Shown: positions 29,023 through 40,397 of the stretch, one piece after another
How positions within the stretch are numbered: position 1 is the first letter of the stretch
How the letters are laid out: the number at the start of each line of letters is the position of its first letter
From: Trichuris trichiura
Taxonomy: Eukaryota; Nematoda; Enoplea; Trichinellida; Trichuridae
NCBI GenBank assembly: GCA_037903355.1
Contig: JBAJFE010000061.1
Location: forward strand, 372,001-436,000
Direction of reading: 5' to 3'
DNA: 64,000 bases
Notes under the pieces: generated by a model
What the model was told of the DNA's origin: nothing
Seen by the model: only the letters and a program-made list of their open reading frames with translations
Databases searched by the model: none
Program-made: the position numbers and the translations under genes

Positions 29023-29391
29023 ATGATTGCTCTTACTTTTTTTCTATGTTTAGTGATTATATCGACTGGTTCATGTAGAAGCCTTCATGACGCTATAGCC
29101 AAAGGACTTGGCCTAAGACCAGCAAGCCAAAAAACCTACCTTAACGAGGTTTCGTCGCATCGTTCAAAGGCACGTTCAGTTCAAGGGAGCCAGGTAAGGT
29201 GCGGTATAGCATTAGCGAAGAAATGGCTTTTTCCTGTTTTGCAGAGTCAATACAGCGATTCAGTTTCGCAAGGGCAATCGGGGCGTCGTCAGGGAAAAGG
29301 ACACCGTATTCTGGCAGTTTCGCCACCGTATGAGTTAAGTTTAGTAGACAAAGCAGTAATGCTTAAACTGCTTTCACAAATGAGATTTTGA
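29023..29391 (+). CDS. Small secreted protein, LHD-GLRP family member 3
   Basis: ATG at 29023 opens a strong signal peptide (MIALTFFLCLVIISTGSC), then RSLHDAIAKGLGLRPA. The frame is open throughout, but 29194-29244 has a good donor (CAG/GTAAGG) and acceptor (TTTTGCAG/AGT) and is 51 bp, a multiple of three. Splicing it would give 105 residues instead of 122 and remove the only Cys-containing stretch after the block, making the mature part cysteine-free like members 1 and 2. I therefore favour exons 29023-29193 and 29245-29391. The tail (SLVDKAVMLKLLSQMRF) is amphipathic and loosely like the Leu/Arg-rich tails of the others. Its function is unknown. The three genes lie in one direction at about 2-kb steps. 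Confidence 0.65.
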   Translation: MIALTFFLCLVIISTGSCRSLHDAIAKGLGLRPASQKTYLNEVSSHRSKARSVQGSQVRCGIALAKKWLFPVLQSQYSDSVSQGQSGRRQGKGHRILAVSPPYELSLVDKAVMLKLLSQMRF

Positions 29392-31013
29392 AAGCCAAAA
29401 GTTAATTAAATCATTTGAACGAAACTCGTGAATTTCGACCATTCCTATGCTAGCTCTTGTCAGTTATAAGCATGAGAAATGCACATTTTTTTCTGTTACG
29501 CCTGAGGTCAACCTGCTTTGCTTTTAATGTCTAGCATGCTGGCCACCTTGTTCTATCTTTAAGTGAAAATATAAGCATTATGTTTAGGTTTAGGCTTAAG
29601 GAAAAACAAAACACGACAACCCGCAAAGTTACATTGTGACTGTGAGGCAAACAACCGACAAGGGCCCTATTTCTACTTTTGTATTCATCAATCACCTTCA
29701 CCTGATTGCGATCGATTCGAAGGTTCCTGAAGTTTTTATTTATTTAACCACATTAAATGATTTAATGCGACTTCAGTAATGAAAACGTTTCGCGCTTAAG
29801 GCCTTGCTACGCAAGCCAACGCAAGCACATACCCTTTATAAAGTTTATTGTTACAGCAAGCCATTAACAAAAAATTCGGCATTCTAACATCAGCTGCACC
29901 GATTATACGCTTTTTTACGAAGAATCTCAACTTTTTACGGATGTGGAAAGCCTAAAAAAATTAAAATTGGTTCAGCTAAAAAAATCAAATCAGACTTCCG
30001 TGAATGCGCAGTGCTCGAACGGTGCTACAAATACTATCCTTCCTTTGTCTTTTTGCTAGGACAATTTCAGACGTGACGCAATCTGTCTTGCCCACGCTAC
30101 TACAAAGAAGAAAGCACATCTTTGCACTTGAACCTGAACATCATTTAAGACAACTTATCCTTCAACTCTGACAAAACTTGCTATCGGTGAAGCAACCGTT
30201 CTCGTGCGAAGCAGAAAAATAATTTAAGAAACTAAAAAACTGTGTTAGTGCAACAATACGTCCAACCGATGGAGCAACAAAATTATTTATCGTAAGCTGC
30301 TCTGCCTGCTACCGTAACACTGAAATTGATTCCGTAATTCTTTCGCCATTACGTCAGAAAGGTGAATGGGTTCTGCATTCAAGCAGCAATACTCTTGCAA
30401 AAGGCTTAGTTTATTTGTTCCCGTCACAGATACGATCAAGTTTGTTCGAAGGCTACATTCTGGTTTTATTATCGTAAGAAAAAGCATTTTGTAACGAACG
30501 CGCTGGTTCTCGTTTCTTTCTACGGAACCAACCCGTTATTCAAATCTAGAAACATTAATATTGTAGTTTTTCGGAAAGCTGCATTCTTACGCTTTACACA
30601 TTTAATGAACAGGTTGTTTACGTTAAAAGGAATGAATAAAGGTGAGATACAAAAGAGAGAAAATGAATTTGGCATTAAGTTATAGCATCATATCAAACCA
30701 TCTCAGTATAGTCATTGCATTTAGTTACGCAAAGCATATTGGATATTATACATCTTTAGTAATTCAAGTTTTCACACCGCTTGCTTACATTACGACTGGA
30801 CCACTTATTAACAACGTTACTAAACATGGGCAGTTTTTTGAGCAGTTTCACGCAAGCGCAACATTCAATCAAGCATTTCTTCAAATGTAAATACTTAACA
30901 ATACTTTCTTCAGATTATCCATTATCTTTCGCTTTTTAAAGTATAAATACAGTAAATCATAGAAGGCTGAACAGTAGACGAACTGTTTACTTTTGGGCTT
31001 GCAAGACGCATGA
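29392..31013. other. Intergenic
   Basis: Contains the hairpin element at 29534-29610. The remainder has no supported gene; a plus-strand frame at 30642-30890 has hydrophobic segments but no other support. Confidence 0.45.
29534..29610. repeat. Hairpin MITE with telomere-like arms
   Basis: CATGCTGGCCACCTTGTTCT leads in; GTTTAGGTTTAGGCTTAAGG is the telomere-like part. The right arm has lost its outer portion. Confidence 0.55.
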
Positions 31014-31603
31014 TCAAGCAGTAACCAACAGCGCAGCACCGCCAACCTTTTTTATCTTACCCTCAGCTCGCTTGCTGAAAAATTTTGCCTTGATGATAAC
31101 GGGTTGATTGGGTAAGCGTCCTTTTCCCAAAACTTTGTGATATCCCTAAAAAAGCATTTTGTTGAGTTGAGCAGCGAGCATTGCGAAAAGAGATGAGCTC
31201 GAGCAAGACGGAAAGTGATCGTTCGAAAAACTCACATATTTTAGAACGTTGATAACCGGTGCCTTGCTCTTGTCCTTTGCGTAAGTCTTTCGAACCTCCT
31301 CCGGCAGCAACGACCACACTTTTTCGATGTTAATTGTGGGGCACCAAAAGTTGTGAACGCGCCGATGGAAGTTACGCATGCCATGCTGAAATGCGGAAAA
31401 AATCGAATCGCAGACTTCGAGAAACAATGGGCACTAACTTTGCCAAAGCAGCCGGGATGATACTTCATAAAGTGTATCCTGTGATGCGTTAAACCGCCTG
31501 CATTGCCGCGACCGCCTGGGTGCTTTCTGTGCTTGCCAACACGACCGTGACCGTGGCTGACGTGACCGCGGAGTTTGCGCGTTTTCTTGTAACGAGTTGT
31601 CAT
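31014..31603 (-). CDS. RPL27A: 60S ribosomal protein L27A (uL15)
   Basis: Three exons, 31603-31439, 31385-31236 and 31145-31014, give 148 residues, exactly the length of the human protein. The start reads [20 protein letters not shown] and continues with the Gly/His-rich [15 protein letters not shown]. Exon 2 has HGMRNFHRR and [19 protein letters not shown]; exon 3 has [20 protein letters not shown] and ends [12 protein letters not shown]. It is a structural protein of the large ribosomal subunit. The ATG directly follows TTGTTTTAG, a strong acceptor, so the mRNA may be trans-spliced to a leader or have a 5' UTR intron. All introns are phase 0. Confidence 0.97.
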
Positions 31604-31885
31604 CTAAAACAACTGCAGACATAATTAAAATGCAAAAAAGCGTCCAGAAAATAGAGCCAAACCACTGACGAAATCAGTTCGCGAAGGGAGATAAAAGTGC
31701 GACAATAATAACGGTATTCTAAGCGCCTGTACAAAAAACACATTACGAGAAGCTTTTCAGGTTCTCACGATTTCATCCCAACAGGTATAATACCAACATT
31801 TACTGACAAAATCATTACCATTGCAAACAGACCAGCCGTAACAAAAACAGTAATGTGATCTGCAGGTATGGAAGTAAGTTAACTA

Positions 31886-32303
31886 CAGTAATCCTCAGTT
31901 ATGAAGCAGAAACCCAGACATTCTATAGGCGGCGATTTCGGTCGCATAACTTTTTTAGATCATTTGAGAGATAACGTTTTTAAAAAAAACTATTATGACA
32001 GGACAATGACTTTCACATTAGGTTATGTAGTGATATGTTGGGTGGATCTTTTCCGCTTGGCGCTCCGCCGCTTGAGAAACGAACCTCCCCTTCTAGGAAG
32101 AATGCGACCAACCTTTGTTCGAAGGATTACTAGGTATGATAACCATTTCGGAATAAATTCAAGGGGGCAGGACGAAATATGCGGTTAGAATATAAGACAT
32201 TTGGCCTTTTTCATAGGGTATCCTATATAACGCGGATCCAGCTTAACGCGGTGAAATGCTCAAAATTTTGGACGAATTAACAGAGGATAACGAGGGCCAA
32301 CTG
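31886..32303. mobile_element. Pogo/Tigger-like non-autonomous element (MITE)
   Basis: TA at 31884-31885 precedes CAGTAATCCTCAGTTATG; the right end reversed reads CAGTTGGCCCTCGTTATCC beside TA at 32304-32305. Inverted ends and a TA target fit the Tc1/mariner-pogo group. At 418 bp it has no transposase; the open frame at 31901-32188 inside it is not recognisable. Confidence 0.55.
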
Positions 32304-32439
32304 TATTTTCGTTTACCAAAAGACTAAGGATACTCAGGTACAAGGTCAATTTAAACAGAAAATCGGGAACTCGAAAATAATTTTTTCATTTAATTTTTCT
32401 TTTTTCTTTTTTCTTTTCTTCCTTGCTAACGGCTGCGTT

Positions 32440-32765
32440 ATTCAGACTGAAAATTTTTTTTGCGGCTTTGCAACCCATTCCTGTAGTCAACATTTATTCC
32501 TAAACGTCAAATCGCGGTGCTTTCGGGCCTTGCCCGTCATCAGCGCTATTTTTGCCGCTCGTCGGGTAGGCCATCATGCTGGCAAGCCGCTCCATCCGAC
32601 CGACCTTGGCGGAGACCTCAGTCGTCAGGTCTACCTTGACCTGTCGGGCCTTGGTCCCACCCAGTCAGTCAGACTTCGCAACGAGCACCCAACCGACCTT
32701 CCACGACCGTTGCTCACCTATAACAATGAACAACAACGAGCTAACAAATGAAATACCCGTTTGTT
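32440..32765 (-). repeat. Left arm of long inverted repeat (hammerhead-like copy 4)
   Basis: Reversed, this matches 33955-34300 with scattered mismatches. Shared words include TCTCCGCCAAGGTCGGTCGG and GATGGAGCGGCTTGC. It carries TCATCAG at 32537-32543 (CTGATGA on the minus strand) and TTTC at 32521-32524 (GAAA), with GGGC..GCCC between. The outer end reads TTCAGACTGAAAA. Confidence 0.75.
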
Positions 32766-33296
32766 TTAGACAGACGGGTTTTATCATCTTTTCCATTCCT
32801 CTGCTCTGCGCGTTCTCAGGGACTGAAGGTTATTCAACCAACGCCTAATCCGCTTACTGGGAAGCAGGTCGCAGCACCGGCGCTAACCCTAATCCTGGCT
32901 ACTTTTGTGCTAAGCCGTCGATACCAGGTTCTTTTGCTGATCCAAAGGTCGTGCTCTCTCGTCGCTGTCAAGTCCAAGACCCCATCTCGCTCTTTGTACC
33001 GCGCTCTCATGGACAAATTTAACAGCATTCTCTCTGCCACAAAACGTACGCAACTTTTTGACGCTAGGATTTTCGAAGCAGACTAACTCTTCAATGGTTT
33101 GACGCAATGTTCCGGCACGTTACCTGCAGATCGGTTTACGGTTAAATTTTATTCGTTCTGTAGGTTACGGAGAACTGAGTGATGCCTTGACTAGACCTGT
33201 TTTGGTGTGTATAGCCTACCTATAGGCTGTATAAAGAATAGGTCCAAGTTAAGGAGGTGTCCTGACAAGTCCATCGGGTAAGTTCAATGTTTTACC

Positions 33297-33692
33297 TTGT
33301 TAAGGCAAAGAGTGCTAACAGTTTTCGTTCTTTCAGTAGCGAACACGATCCATTTGGTCGCGACGGCTGTCCGAAATCAGTGGCACTGCATGAGTGCCTT
33401 TGTTGGCACAATTGCAAGTTGGCTACTGACAACGGAGAGTAGGCCTTTTTACGTGACGGTTCCCAAGTTTCTTGGAGAACCTGATGAGGCTGAAGAAGAA
33501 GACGTTGTTGAAACGCCTTCTTCTTCAAACGTCGCCCAAATGAGATCTGCCATTAGCTATCTAATGGCAGAAACATCTAAGTGGCGGGAGGAACCGCGAA
33601 CACCTGTGCGGTTTCAAATGCTTTCTTGCGATCGGGAAAGACTCAGACAAGCCGCTATCGGCTGCAACGTTTTCCGGCCTTTCGTTAAGTGA
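33297..33692 (+). CDS. Unidentified ORF between the inverted-repeat arms
   Basis: An open frame of 131 codons; it opens with a TTG rather than an ATG, but a TTTCTTTCAG acceptor at 33335 could begin a real exon near the readable SVANTIHLVATAVRNQ. It has a moderately hydrophobic N-terminal part, an acidic run (EPDEAEEEDVVE) and an Arg-rich C-terminus. Another frame upstream (33164-33230) reads GYGELSDALTRPVLV and could be an earlier exon. I recognise no domain. Lying inside a possible foldback element, it may be the element's cargo or a host exon caught between two insertions. Coding status is uncertain. Confidence 0.35.
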   Translation: MLRQRVLTVFVLSVANTIHLVATAVRNQWHCMSAFVGTIASWLLTTESRPFYVTVPKFLGEPDEAEEEDVVETPSSSNVAQMRSAISYLMAETSKWREEPRTPVRFQMLSCDRERLRQAAIGCNVFRPFVK

Positions 33693-33708
33693 CAAGCTCA
33701 GAAGTGTT

Positions 33709-33840
33709 GGGACATTCCGATCCTCGTACAGTACCTAACCTGCTTTTAGTTAGTCGGTCATTCTAATGTGTCTCTCGGTAGTGTTGCCTGTTCTTACAAG
33801 TAAAAGCTGTCCTACGCGCTCCCAAAATCCCAACAAGAAG
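33709..33840 (+). repeat. Dispersed repeat, inverted copy at 54936-55050
   Basis: The stretch from GTACAGTACCTAACCTGC to CTCCCAAAATCCCAAC matches 54936-55050 in reverse, including TGTTGCCTGTTCTTACAAGT and AAAGCTGTCCTAC. It adjoins the right arm of the inverted repeat. Confidence 0.7.
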
Positions 33841-33954
33841 TAATCGCGCTCGTTAGGAAGGAAGAAAGATAAAAGAAAAATTCAAATGTGTTTATGGGCG
33901 CGAAAGAACAAAGAAGACAACGAGAGGCACGGAAGAAAGAAAGACACGGAAAAG

Positions 33955-34300
33955 AAGACAGTTTAAAACCGTTTATATCGTTTGTTGGCTCGTTGTCGTT
34001 CATTGTTAGTGTCGCCGTCGTCGTGCAAGGTTGGTTGGATGCTCGCCGGAAACTCTGACTGACCCGATGGGACCAAGGCCCAACGGGTCAAGATAGACCT
34101 GACGGCCGGGGTCTCCGCCAAGGTCGGTCGGATGGAGCGGCTTGCTAACATAAGTCCAACCAACGGGTGGCGCACATAATGCTGACGATGGGCCTCGACG
34201 AGGCCCGAAAGTTCCGTGATTTGGCGTTTCGAAATAAACGTTAATTTAACGAGTGGGTTGCAAAGCTGCAAAAACGTTTTCAGTCTGAAGAATTTCTTCA
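33955..34300 (+). repeat. Right arm of long inverted repeat (hammerhead-like copy 1)
   Basis: Inverted partner of 32440-32765. CTGACGA at 34182-34188, a GGGCCTC/GAGGCCC hairpin, then GAAA at 34207-34210. The outer end reads TTTTCAGTCTGAA. Confidence 0.75.
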
Positions 34301-35587
34301 AAGTAATTTGTTTCTACAATTTAGAAAATTCAGAAGGCGACTACGAATCTCCAAGATTTAATCAGCTTCAGTGTTGACAATTAATAAACCGTTGCATCAT
34401 CTCCATGAACTTAAAAGTTATTTGTTAAACTACAGCTAACTACTCTGTTCACGTTGGTTGTAACATGTACTGCTTGTAACTAGATAGTTCCGATTTGTTG
34501 CTAAGGGGCAAATGCAAGCTTTTCAAACGGAAGATAAGTGTAGTCCTTGATGAATGCACCACCGTTACTAAGCTGACGGCATTCATGAATCAACAGCGGT
34601 AGCTGTGTCAGTCTCTATGCCGTTAACATGGGCGCCACGAACGAATGCGAAGTTGAAACATTCATAAAAAGTAAAACGTCAAAACTGCAGATTTTCTTGG
34701 AGATTTTAGCTGTTAAATTGATCTAGTTACAGGGAAGTCACTCGCCGTTATTCGGAGGTGGTGCAAAATCCAAGAAAACGTCAATGCTCTCGTTCGACGA
34801 AACATTAAGAATGCTCAGGTACACCACTGCTTGAATTGGGAAATCGGAAAATAACTCTCGAATGTCAGACTGCGTTTTTCAGGTAAATGTGTTTTGCTAC
34901 AATATGGCCACCAACCATAAAAAGATGCTCCTAGGAACAAATCGCGTCGAATGCAGGCGATGGAAAGAAGTGATGACATGAAAACGAAACCGCAATCGAT
35001 GGGAAACCTCCGAAACACGGCTCGCAAAAAATTACGCACGCTGCCTTGAACTAGAGGAAGATTGTTTATTTTCGACAATCATAAACAACCCACTATCGTT
35101 AGTACGGAACGCGCGTCAAACTGTTTTGCGTCAAAACGTGCCGAACCTAGCTACCCGTATTTGAGAAATAGCATATATTATACCACTGAACTGAGGCTAT
35201 GCTCACACTGCTTCATTTCAGCAGCAAGTGTTATTTAAAATTCGTATCTTATCTGCCTTTCACTGGCGCTTTATCGTTTGAACATGGATCACTGCCAAAT
35301 ACATTTGATTCCCAATTCATATAGAGCGTGTGCTCAATATTTTTTTTGATTCGAGCCATTTAAAGTGTCTTCATTGCTAGTAGAAACGGTGTTGACGCAA
35401 TTTCTAGCGTGCGTAGTTGCGGATTGATTTTATATGGACGAAAGACATAATAAATAAACTGCTCTTCGTTTCACTGAATTTTCATTCGTTTTTTTGCGTT
35501 TGAATTTTTGCTAGCACCGCCGATAGCCGGATGCGCTAAAGATTCGAGGGGAAAATTTCAATTTTTTTACACGTAAATATTAAACAA
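34301..35587. other. Intergenic, nothing supported
   Basis: 1.3 kb with only short frames and no clear repeats. Confidence 0.45.
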
Positions 35588-38054
35588 TCAACTGACTCGA
35601 AAACGGCGTCTGTTCGAACTAGCCGTCATTCCCATAAGGGAACGCAGCAGCGCGTCGTTCATTTTCGTGTCCGTTTCAATGACAACCGCGTCGGAAATCA
35701 TTCGCAGCTGCGGTTGGATTAACTTCAGTCCACCGAATTCGGGTACCGCAAAGCCGTTGGCAAGCATGCTGTTCAAATAGTGTTGCAAGATCATCTTCGT
35801 GAATCCCGAAAGGATGTCCAGCAAGTCTTCGTCGGTGCGCGTTTTGTGCTTCAGCAGCCGAGTGTCGAAATTGTTTATCGTAGCATTTCCGTGAATTTTT
35901 CCATCCCGTATAAACAAGTCGACGTGCACTTTAAGCGTCACCAGAAGGACGAACAAACGATGCATTTTTCTGTTGAACTTTGCGTACAAAGCAAAAATAC
36001 CATCGGACAGCAACTGCATACCGTTCGTACTCATCGTTACCGCCGGAGCTCTGTTAGGTTGGTATATAACTAAAGCTTTGTGCTTGGGATAGAGTTTTGA
36101 GAATTCAGGTACAGCCGCACCCAAACAAAAGCTTGCGTCACAGGGTACTTTGAGAAGGTCTTTGAATCCATCTACCGTGTTCGGATCAAAGCTCAAATAG
36201 ACAAGATTACTTCTGTACATAAGAAGAAGCAATGAATTAAACAGATAGTCCGTTATGTAAATGTACAGCATTCTGTCGCCGCCATCAGCCGGTAAATTTA
36301 GTTTCGGGGGACGAATTCCTGATTGGCCACCGTTTGCATAAATAATTTCGCCGGAATGCATACTTTCTATGTAGCTGTTGGTTACTTCCGGTTTGGCAAC
36401 AAGACTAACGTTCAAGTATAGCTGACTTAACAATTCTTCTCGTTCCTTTGCAGTCAGTTTCATCCCCGGAAAATTCAACAATCCACCCAATGCCGAGCCG
36501 ACGTCGTTCTTCGCTGCCTTAGTCGAGTTTTGGTCGCCACTGAGCGGATACAAAATTGGAAGAGAGTCGAAAAATTTATTCAAATTTTCTTCCACCATTG
36601 TCTTAGCCTTAATGTATAAAATTACTTTTAAAATGCTTACTTTGGACGACGAAAAGCTCTTTATAGTCTCTTCCCGCCAACAAGACAGTAATCCTGATAA
36701 AAATAATCAGGTTTGCTCTACACGGAAACAACATCTACTATTAACTTTTTGCGCTCAATGTTTGAGAAACACAAGTTCCTCTTTTTTGTTAAGCATGTGG
36801 CTATTCTGTTCTCCCATTAACCTAAGCCTAAAGTGTTTAGCTTTAGACTTAGATATGGGTAGAACAGGATGGCCAACAAAGCCATAATATACCAGCGGGT
36901 TGCACAGCTGCATAACGATGTTGTTCGTGCCACTTTATGTTTGCGGGAAGAGCAAACCTGATTATCGTTAAGATTACTGTATTTTGCGGGCAAGTAAAGT
37001 AAGATACCCGCTTTACGCTCTTTAAACGGTTGCCAAAGTGGATATTGGAATTGTGGGAACTAAGTACACTTTAGCTTACCATCGCCAGTTTTTTGAAACG
37101 TGTCAATTTTTCAAGAAAAAAGCAGACCATCAATAATTTGCATCTACTCGTATAAGGGCAAACCAACCTTTAGATTGTAGGCTAATCTGTCTAAAAGTTA
37201 ACTGAACCGTGAAATGTAAATTAGCACAAAAAACTTGATGATAAATTACTCACGCAACTGCATAACGAGGCTATTCGGGCGGGAAAGGTTAAAGAGCGGC
37301 AAAATGGGTTCTTTACCATTTTTGAATTTGTTTATCGAACCTTCCCCCGGGAAATAGCGCGGCTGAACGGTGACAACGACAATAACGCGTAGCCGATTAT
37401 TACCTGTTGACAAATCCGGCCGGTCACTCCTGCGCTGACGTCACTGATGATGCGCTTGCGAAACAGAGGAATAAACGGTGTGTAGCGACCGGCGTCGCGA
37501 ATTCGAAAGTCCGTTTTGCCAATTGTAGCCACGCAGTCGGGCACGCTGACGGCTATTCGCGAGTCGTTGCTTTTCAAAAATTCAATGTCCAATTGGGCGG
37601 ACACATTTTTTGTCCAAACATCAATGGAAGACTGAAGCTGAATGAGCCTGGAACCAACGTGCAAATGGCCATTAATATCCAAGTCGATGCCGCTAAGAAC
37701 AACCTTAAGCCTTTGCGACGGTTTCTCCTGCAAGTAGCAGTCGAAACGATCCTGCGCTTTGAATCTTGTCATGCGTAATTTTGAAATATTCACATTCCCA
37801 TGCAAAAATGGGCTGACAATATCCCCAAGTTCCATATGGGGTATCTGCTTCTTCAAAGCAGCGGATACTAGCGGGCTAAAGGCGGATATCATTTTTGAAG
37901 TTGCTCTGATTACTATTCCAGCATCGGTTGGAGTTGACACTCGAGAAGAGACCTCTTCTCTAAGACCGCGTAGTCCAAAGCTTTTACGGACTTGCGTCAA
38001 CACAGCCAGGATACAAAGAGCGTTAAAAATGTGTCGCATAGCTAAATTGAGCAA
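35588..38054 (-). CDS. BPI/LBP-fold lipid-binding protein, secreted
   Basis: Exons 38054-37404 and 36607-35588 join in phase 0 for about 556 residues. Two starts are possible: 38054, or 38039, which puts the hydrophobic signal (MRHIFNALCILAVLTQV) at the very N-terminus; I prefer 38039. The first half reads GIVIRATSKMISAFSPLVSAALKKQ and later GHLHVGSRLIQLQSSIDVW, typical of the BPI N-terminal barrel. The second half has YITDYLFNSLLLLMYRSN and ends in a barrel-like strand pattern (GGLKLIQPQLRMISDAVVIETD). Members bind phospholipid, endotoxin or sterol esters outside cells. Nematode members are common but mostly uncharacterised. The acceptor (ATACATTAAG) is weak and another small exon may exist. 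Intron 1 holds a hairpin MITE. Confidence 0.82.
36796..36875. repeat. Hairpin MITE, best-preserved copy (BPI-like intron)
   Basis: Left arm GGCTATTCTGTTCTCCCATT..AACCTAAGCCTAAA; right arm reversed GGCCATCCTGTTCTACCCAT..ATCTAAGTCTAAA. Arms are about 35 bases with a very short loop. Confidence 0.75.
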
Positions 38055-40397
38055 GCGAGACTGGGACGCCCAACGCTAAGAGATGTCTTTGCCTCTTCGC
38101 AACTGCAGTGGTCAAATCTGCGCTTTGAATCCAGTTTGCTTCCATTGCGACTGGAACTCCCAAAAACGAAATCACTGACCCGAAATAAGGCAGTCGCCGT
38201 TGACGCAACGGTTATGGCACGTTTGCGGCGGAAACGGGAACAGTACCAATTACTGAAGACCCATTTTTGAATGACACTTTAAAGGAACAACACTTGGACA
38301 CTCACTTTCGTTTACATCCTTGTCATACTTTCACGCAACGCTTCTATGGACGAAGTTTTGTCTACTAAAGTCTTAACCAAAACTGTATCGCAATATTGAC
38401 CGTCGGCTGGCACCAACAGGGAACAAAGAGAGCGTTTCACTCTTCATTAGAGTGTCCCCTTTTGGAGAGGGAACAATTGAAATAGTGTGTCAAGAGATGG
38501 AGACGCGGGAACTTTCGCGAAAACCTATTGATCCATTACACGTGGGGCAATAAATAACACGCGCATGAAAAGAACTCTTCGAGGTGACAGCAAATTCAAA
38601 GTGACCATATTTTGCATGAGAGACAGAAGAAAATGATTAACAAAAAAATAAACTAACTTTTAAAAAAATAGTCGCGAAAAGTTATTCGGTCGGAATTCAA
38701 CCATCATTGGTACACTACTCTTGGAATGCTTAAAGTGCTTCGAGCTTATAATCATGTTAATTAAAAAACTGAATAAGCAATTAACCAATAAATTGTTCCT
38801 TTACTTCGGACAGACGCTCACATACAAAAGAAGGCTAAAAGGTTGAAATTTTAGTTCTTATAAGCGCGACACAGCATAGTATAACGGCAGTCTGCAATAA
38901 GAGAAATGGAACAAACTTTTAATTTAGTTGTAGCGCAGCAGGTTCTCTTCCTAAGCCTACAGTATGAACTGAGCTTGAAAAAAAGAACTCTTAGATAAAA
39001 GCCATTTAAAAAAGATTATTCCAATAGGCTTAGTCTTTTTGACATTTGATTACAAACCCTTTAGAAAAATACTTTTTACTTTTTAAATTATGTAATCACA
39101 CTGCCAGCTGGCAGAGGGTAAACAACCTCCCGCGCGTTCAGTATTAGAAATTAGCGTTTAAAAAATTGTCAAAACGTCGTGCAAAAACATGAGATATTTC
39201 AGCAAAAAAACCCTCTGCATTTAAGCAACGTTTTGTGCGTCTTTTCAAAATGAAGCGCGTCATGGTTGGGCAATAGGCGAACAAGAAAACCAGGTTGAAT
39301 TTGTGGTGACTAACCAGTTGACTGCTCGGTCGGTCGAGCGCGCAACGACCAGTTTTTTTGCTACATGCAAAGCGTAAAGCATCGAACAAAAGTATGCCGG
39401 CTAACGGCACACTTTGTTATAGATAATGCCTTTAACGAGTATAAAATTTAGCGATCGTTCTCTTTTGGTCGACTGCAAAATAATTTTGAACAACACTTCA
39501 CCTGCAGAGCAGAAACGACAGCCACTCACACCTACTTACAGATTTTATAATTTTTAAAATATGGAGTGAAACTGAAGGATCATATAAACAAAGTATTTTT
39601 GAAAATAAGAGGCAAAGGAAATGATAATTAAAAATAATTTAACAAACCTTTTTGTACGGACGGAGCAGAAAGTGGGCTTTATGCGAGATGAAGAAAGCGC
39701 ACTTAATGACTACGAACGATGTGCCTATGAGACTGCTCATAAATGCTTCCACTGAAACGTACCTTTCAGTTGGATACAATAGAATCACCTTGACTGTGAC
39801 CTGGCTGTAAAAAAATCTGAAAAATACAAGCCACGATCAGTAGGGAACCGGTTGGCCTCCGCCCTTCCATAGAAATTACCATATTCAACTGCTCCTAAAT
39901 ACTTAAAAGGTCAAAACTGGCAACTTTTCTTCTCAAGACAAATATCATTCCATTGCTGCAAATAACAAAGCTGTTATTGCGTCACATTATGAGTTGCGAA
40001 GTCATCTGCAAGACATAATTAACACGAGCGCGACAACGATAAGAAAAGCATTTGCATAAAGCTCGCCTGAAAAATTTATACCCTACGTGACACCATACGC
40101 AATTGAAGGGGAAAATTATGAAAATTTTATAACTGCCAACAGTTTCACTGAAATGCTAATATCCTAAGCGCGTGTTCAATAATTGCGGGCCAACATTTGG
40201 CAATCAATGAGACAACGATTTTGACAGCAGATAAGATGGAACCGCCTCAACACCAAACCAGCTGAATACTAAACAGTTGGAACTTAGACATATATTGAAA
40301 GTTGACAGCAAAATGAGTAAATAAGAAAGCAACAACTAAAGAGAATAACGGGGCATTTGTGCAGCCGAAAATGTTGCAGCAATGAGACCATATTTCT
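38055..40397. other. Intergenic, nothing supported
   Basis: 2.3 kb between the minus-strand BPI-like gene and the 3' end of the homeodomain gene. Only short, unsupported frames. Confidence 0.45.

Noticed and set aside
31886..32200. 95-codon plus frame (31901-32188)
   Set aside because: It lies wholly inside a pogo-like MITE and matches nothing known.
32748..33086. 112-codon plus frame with a hydrophobic middle
   Set aside because: It overlaps the repeat arm, is open on both strands, and has no recognisable domain.
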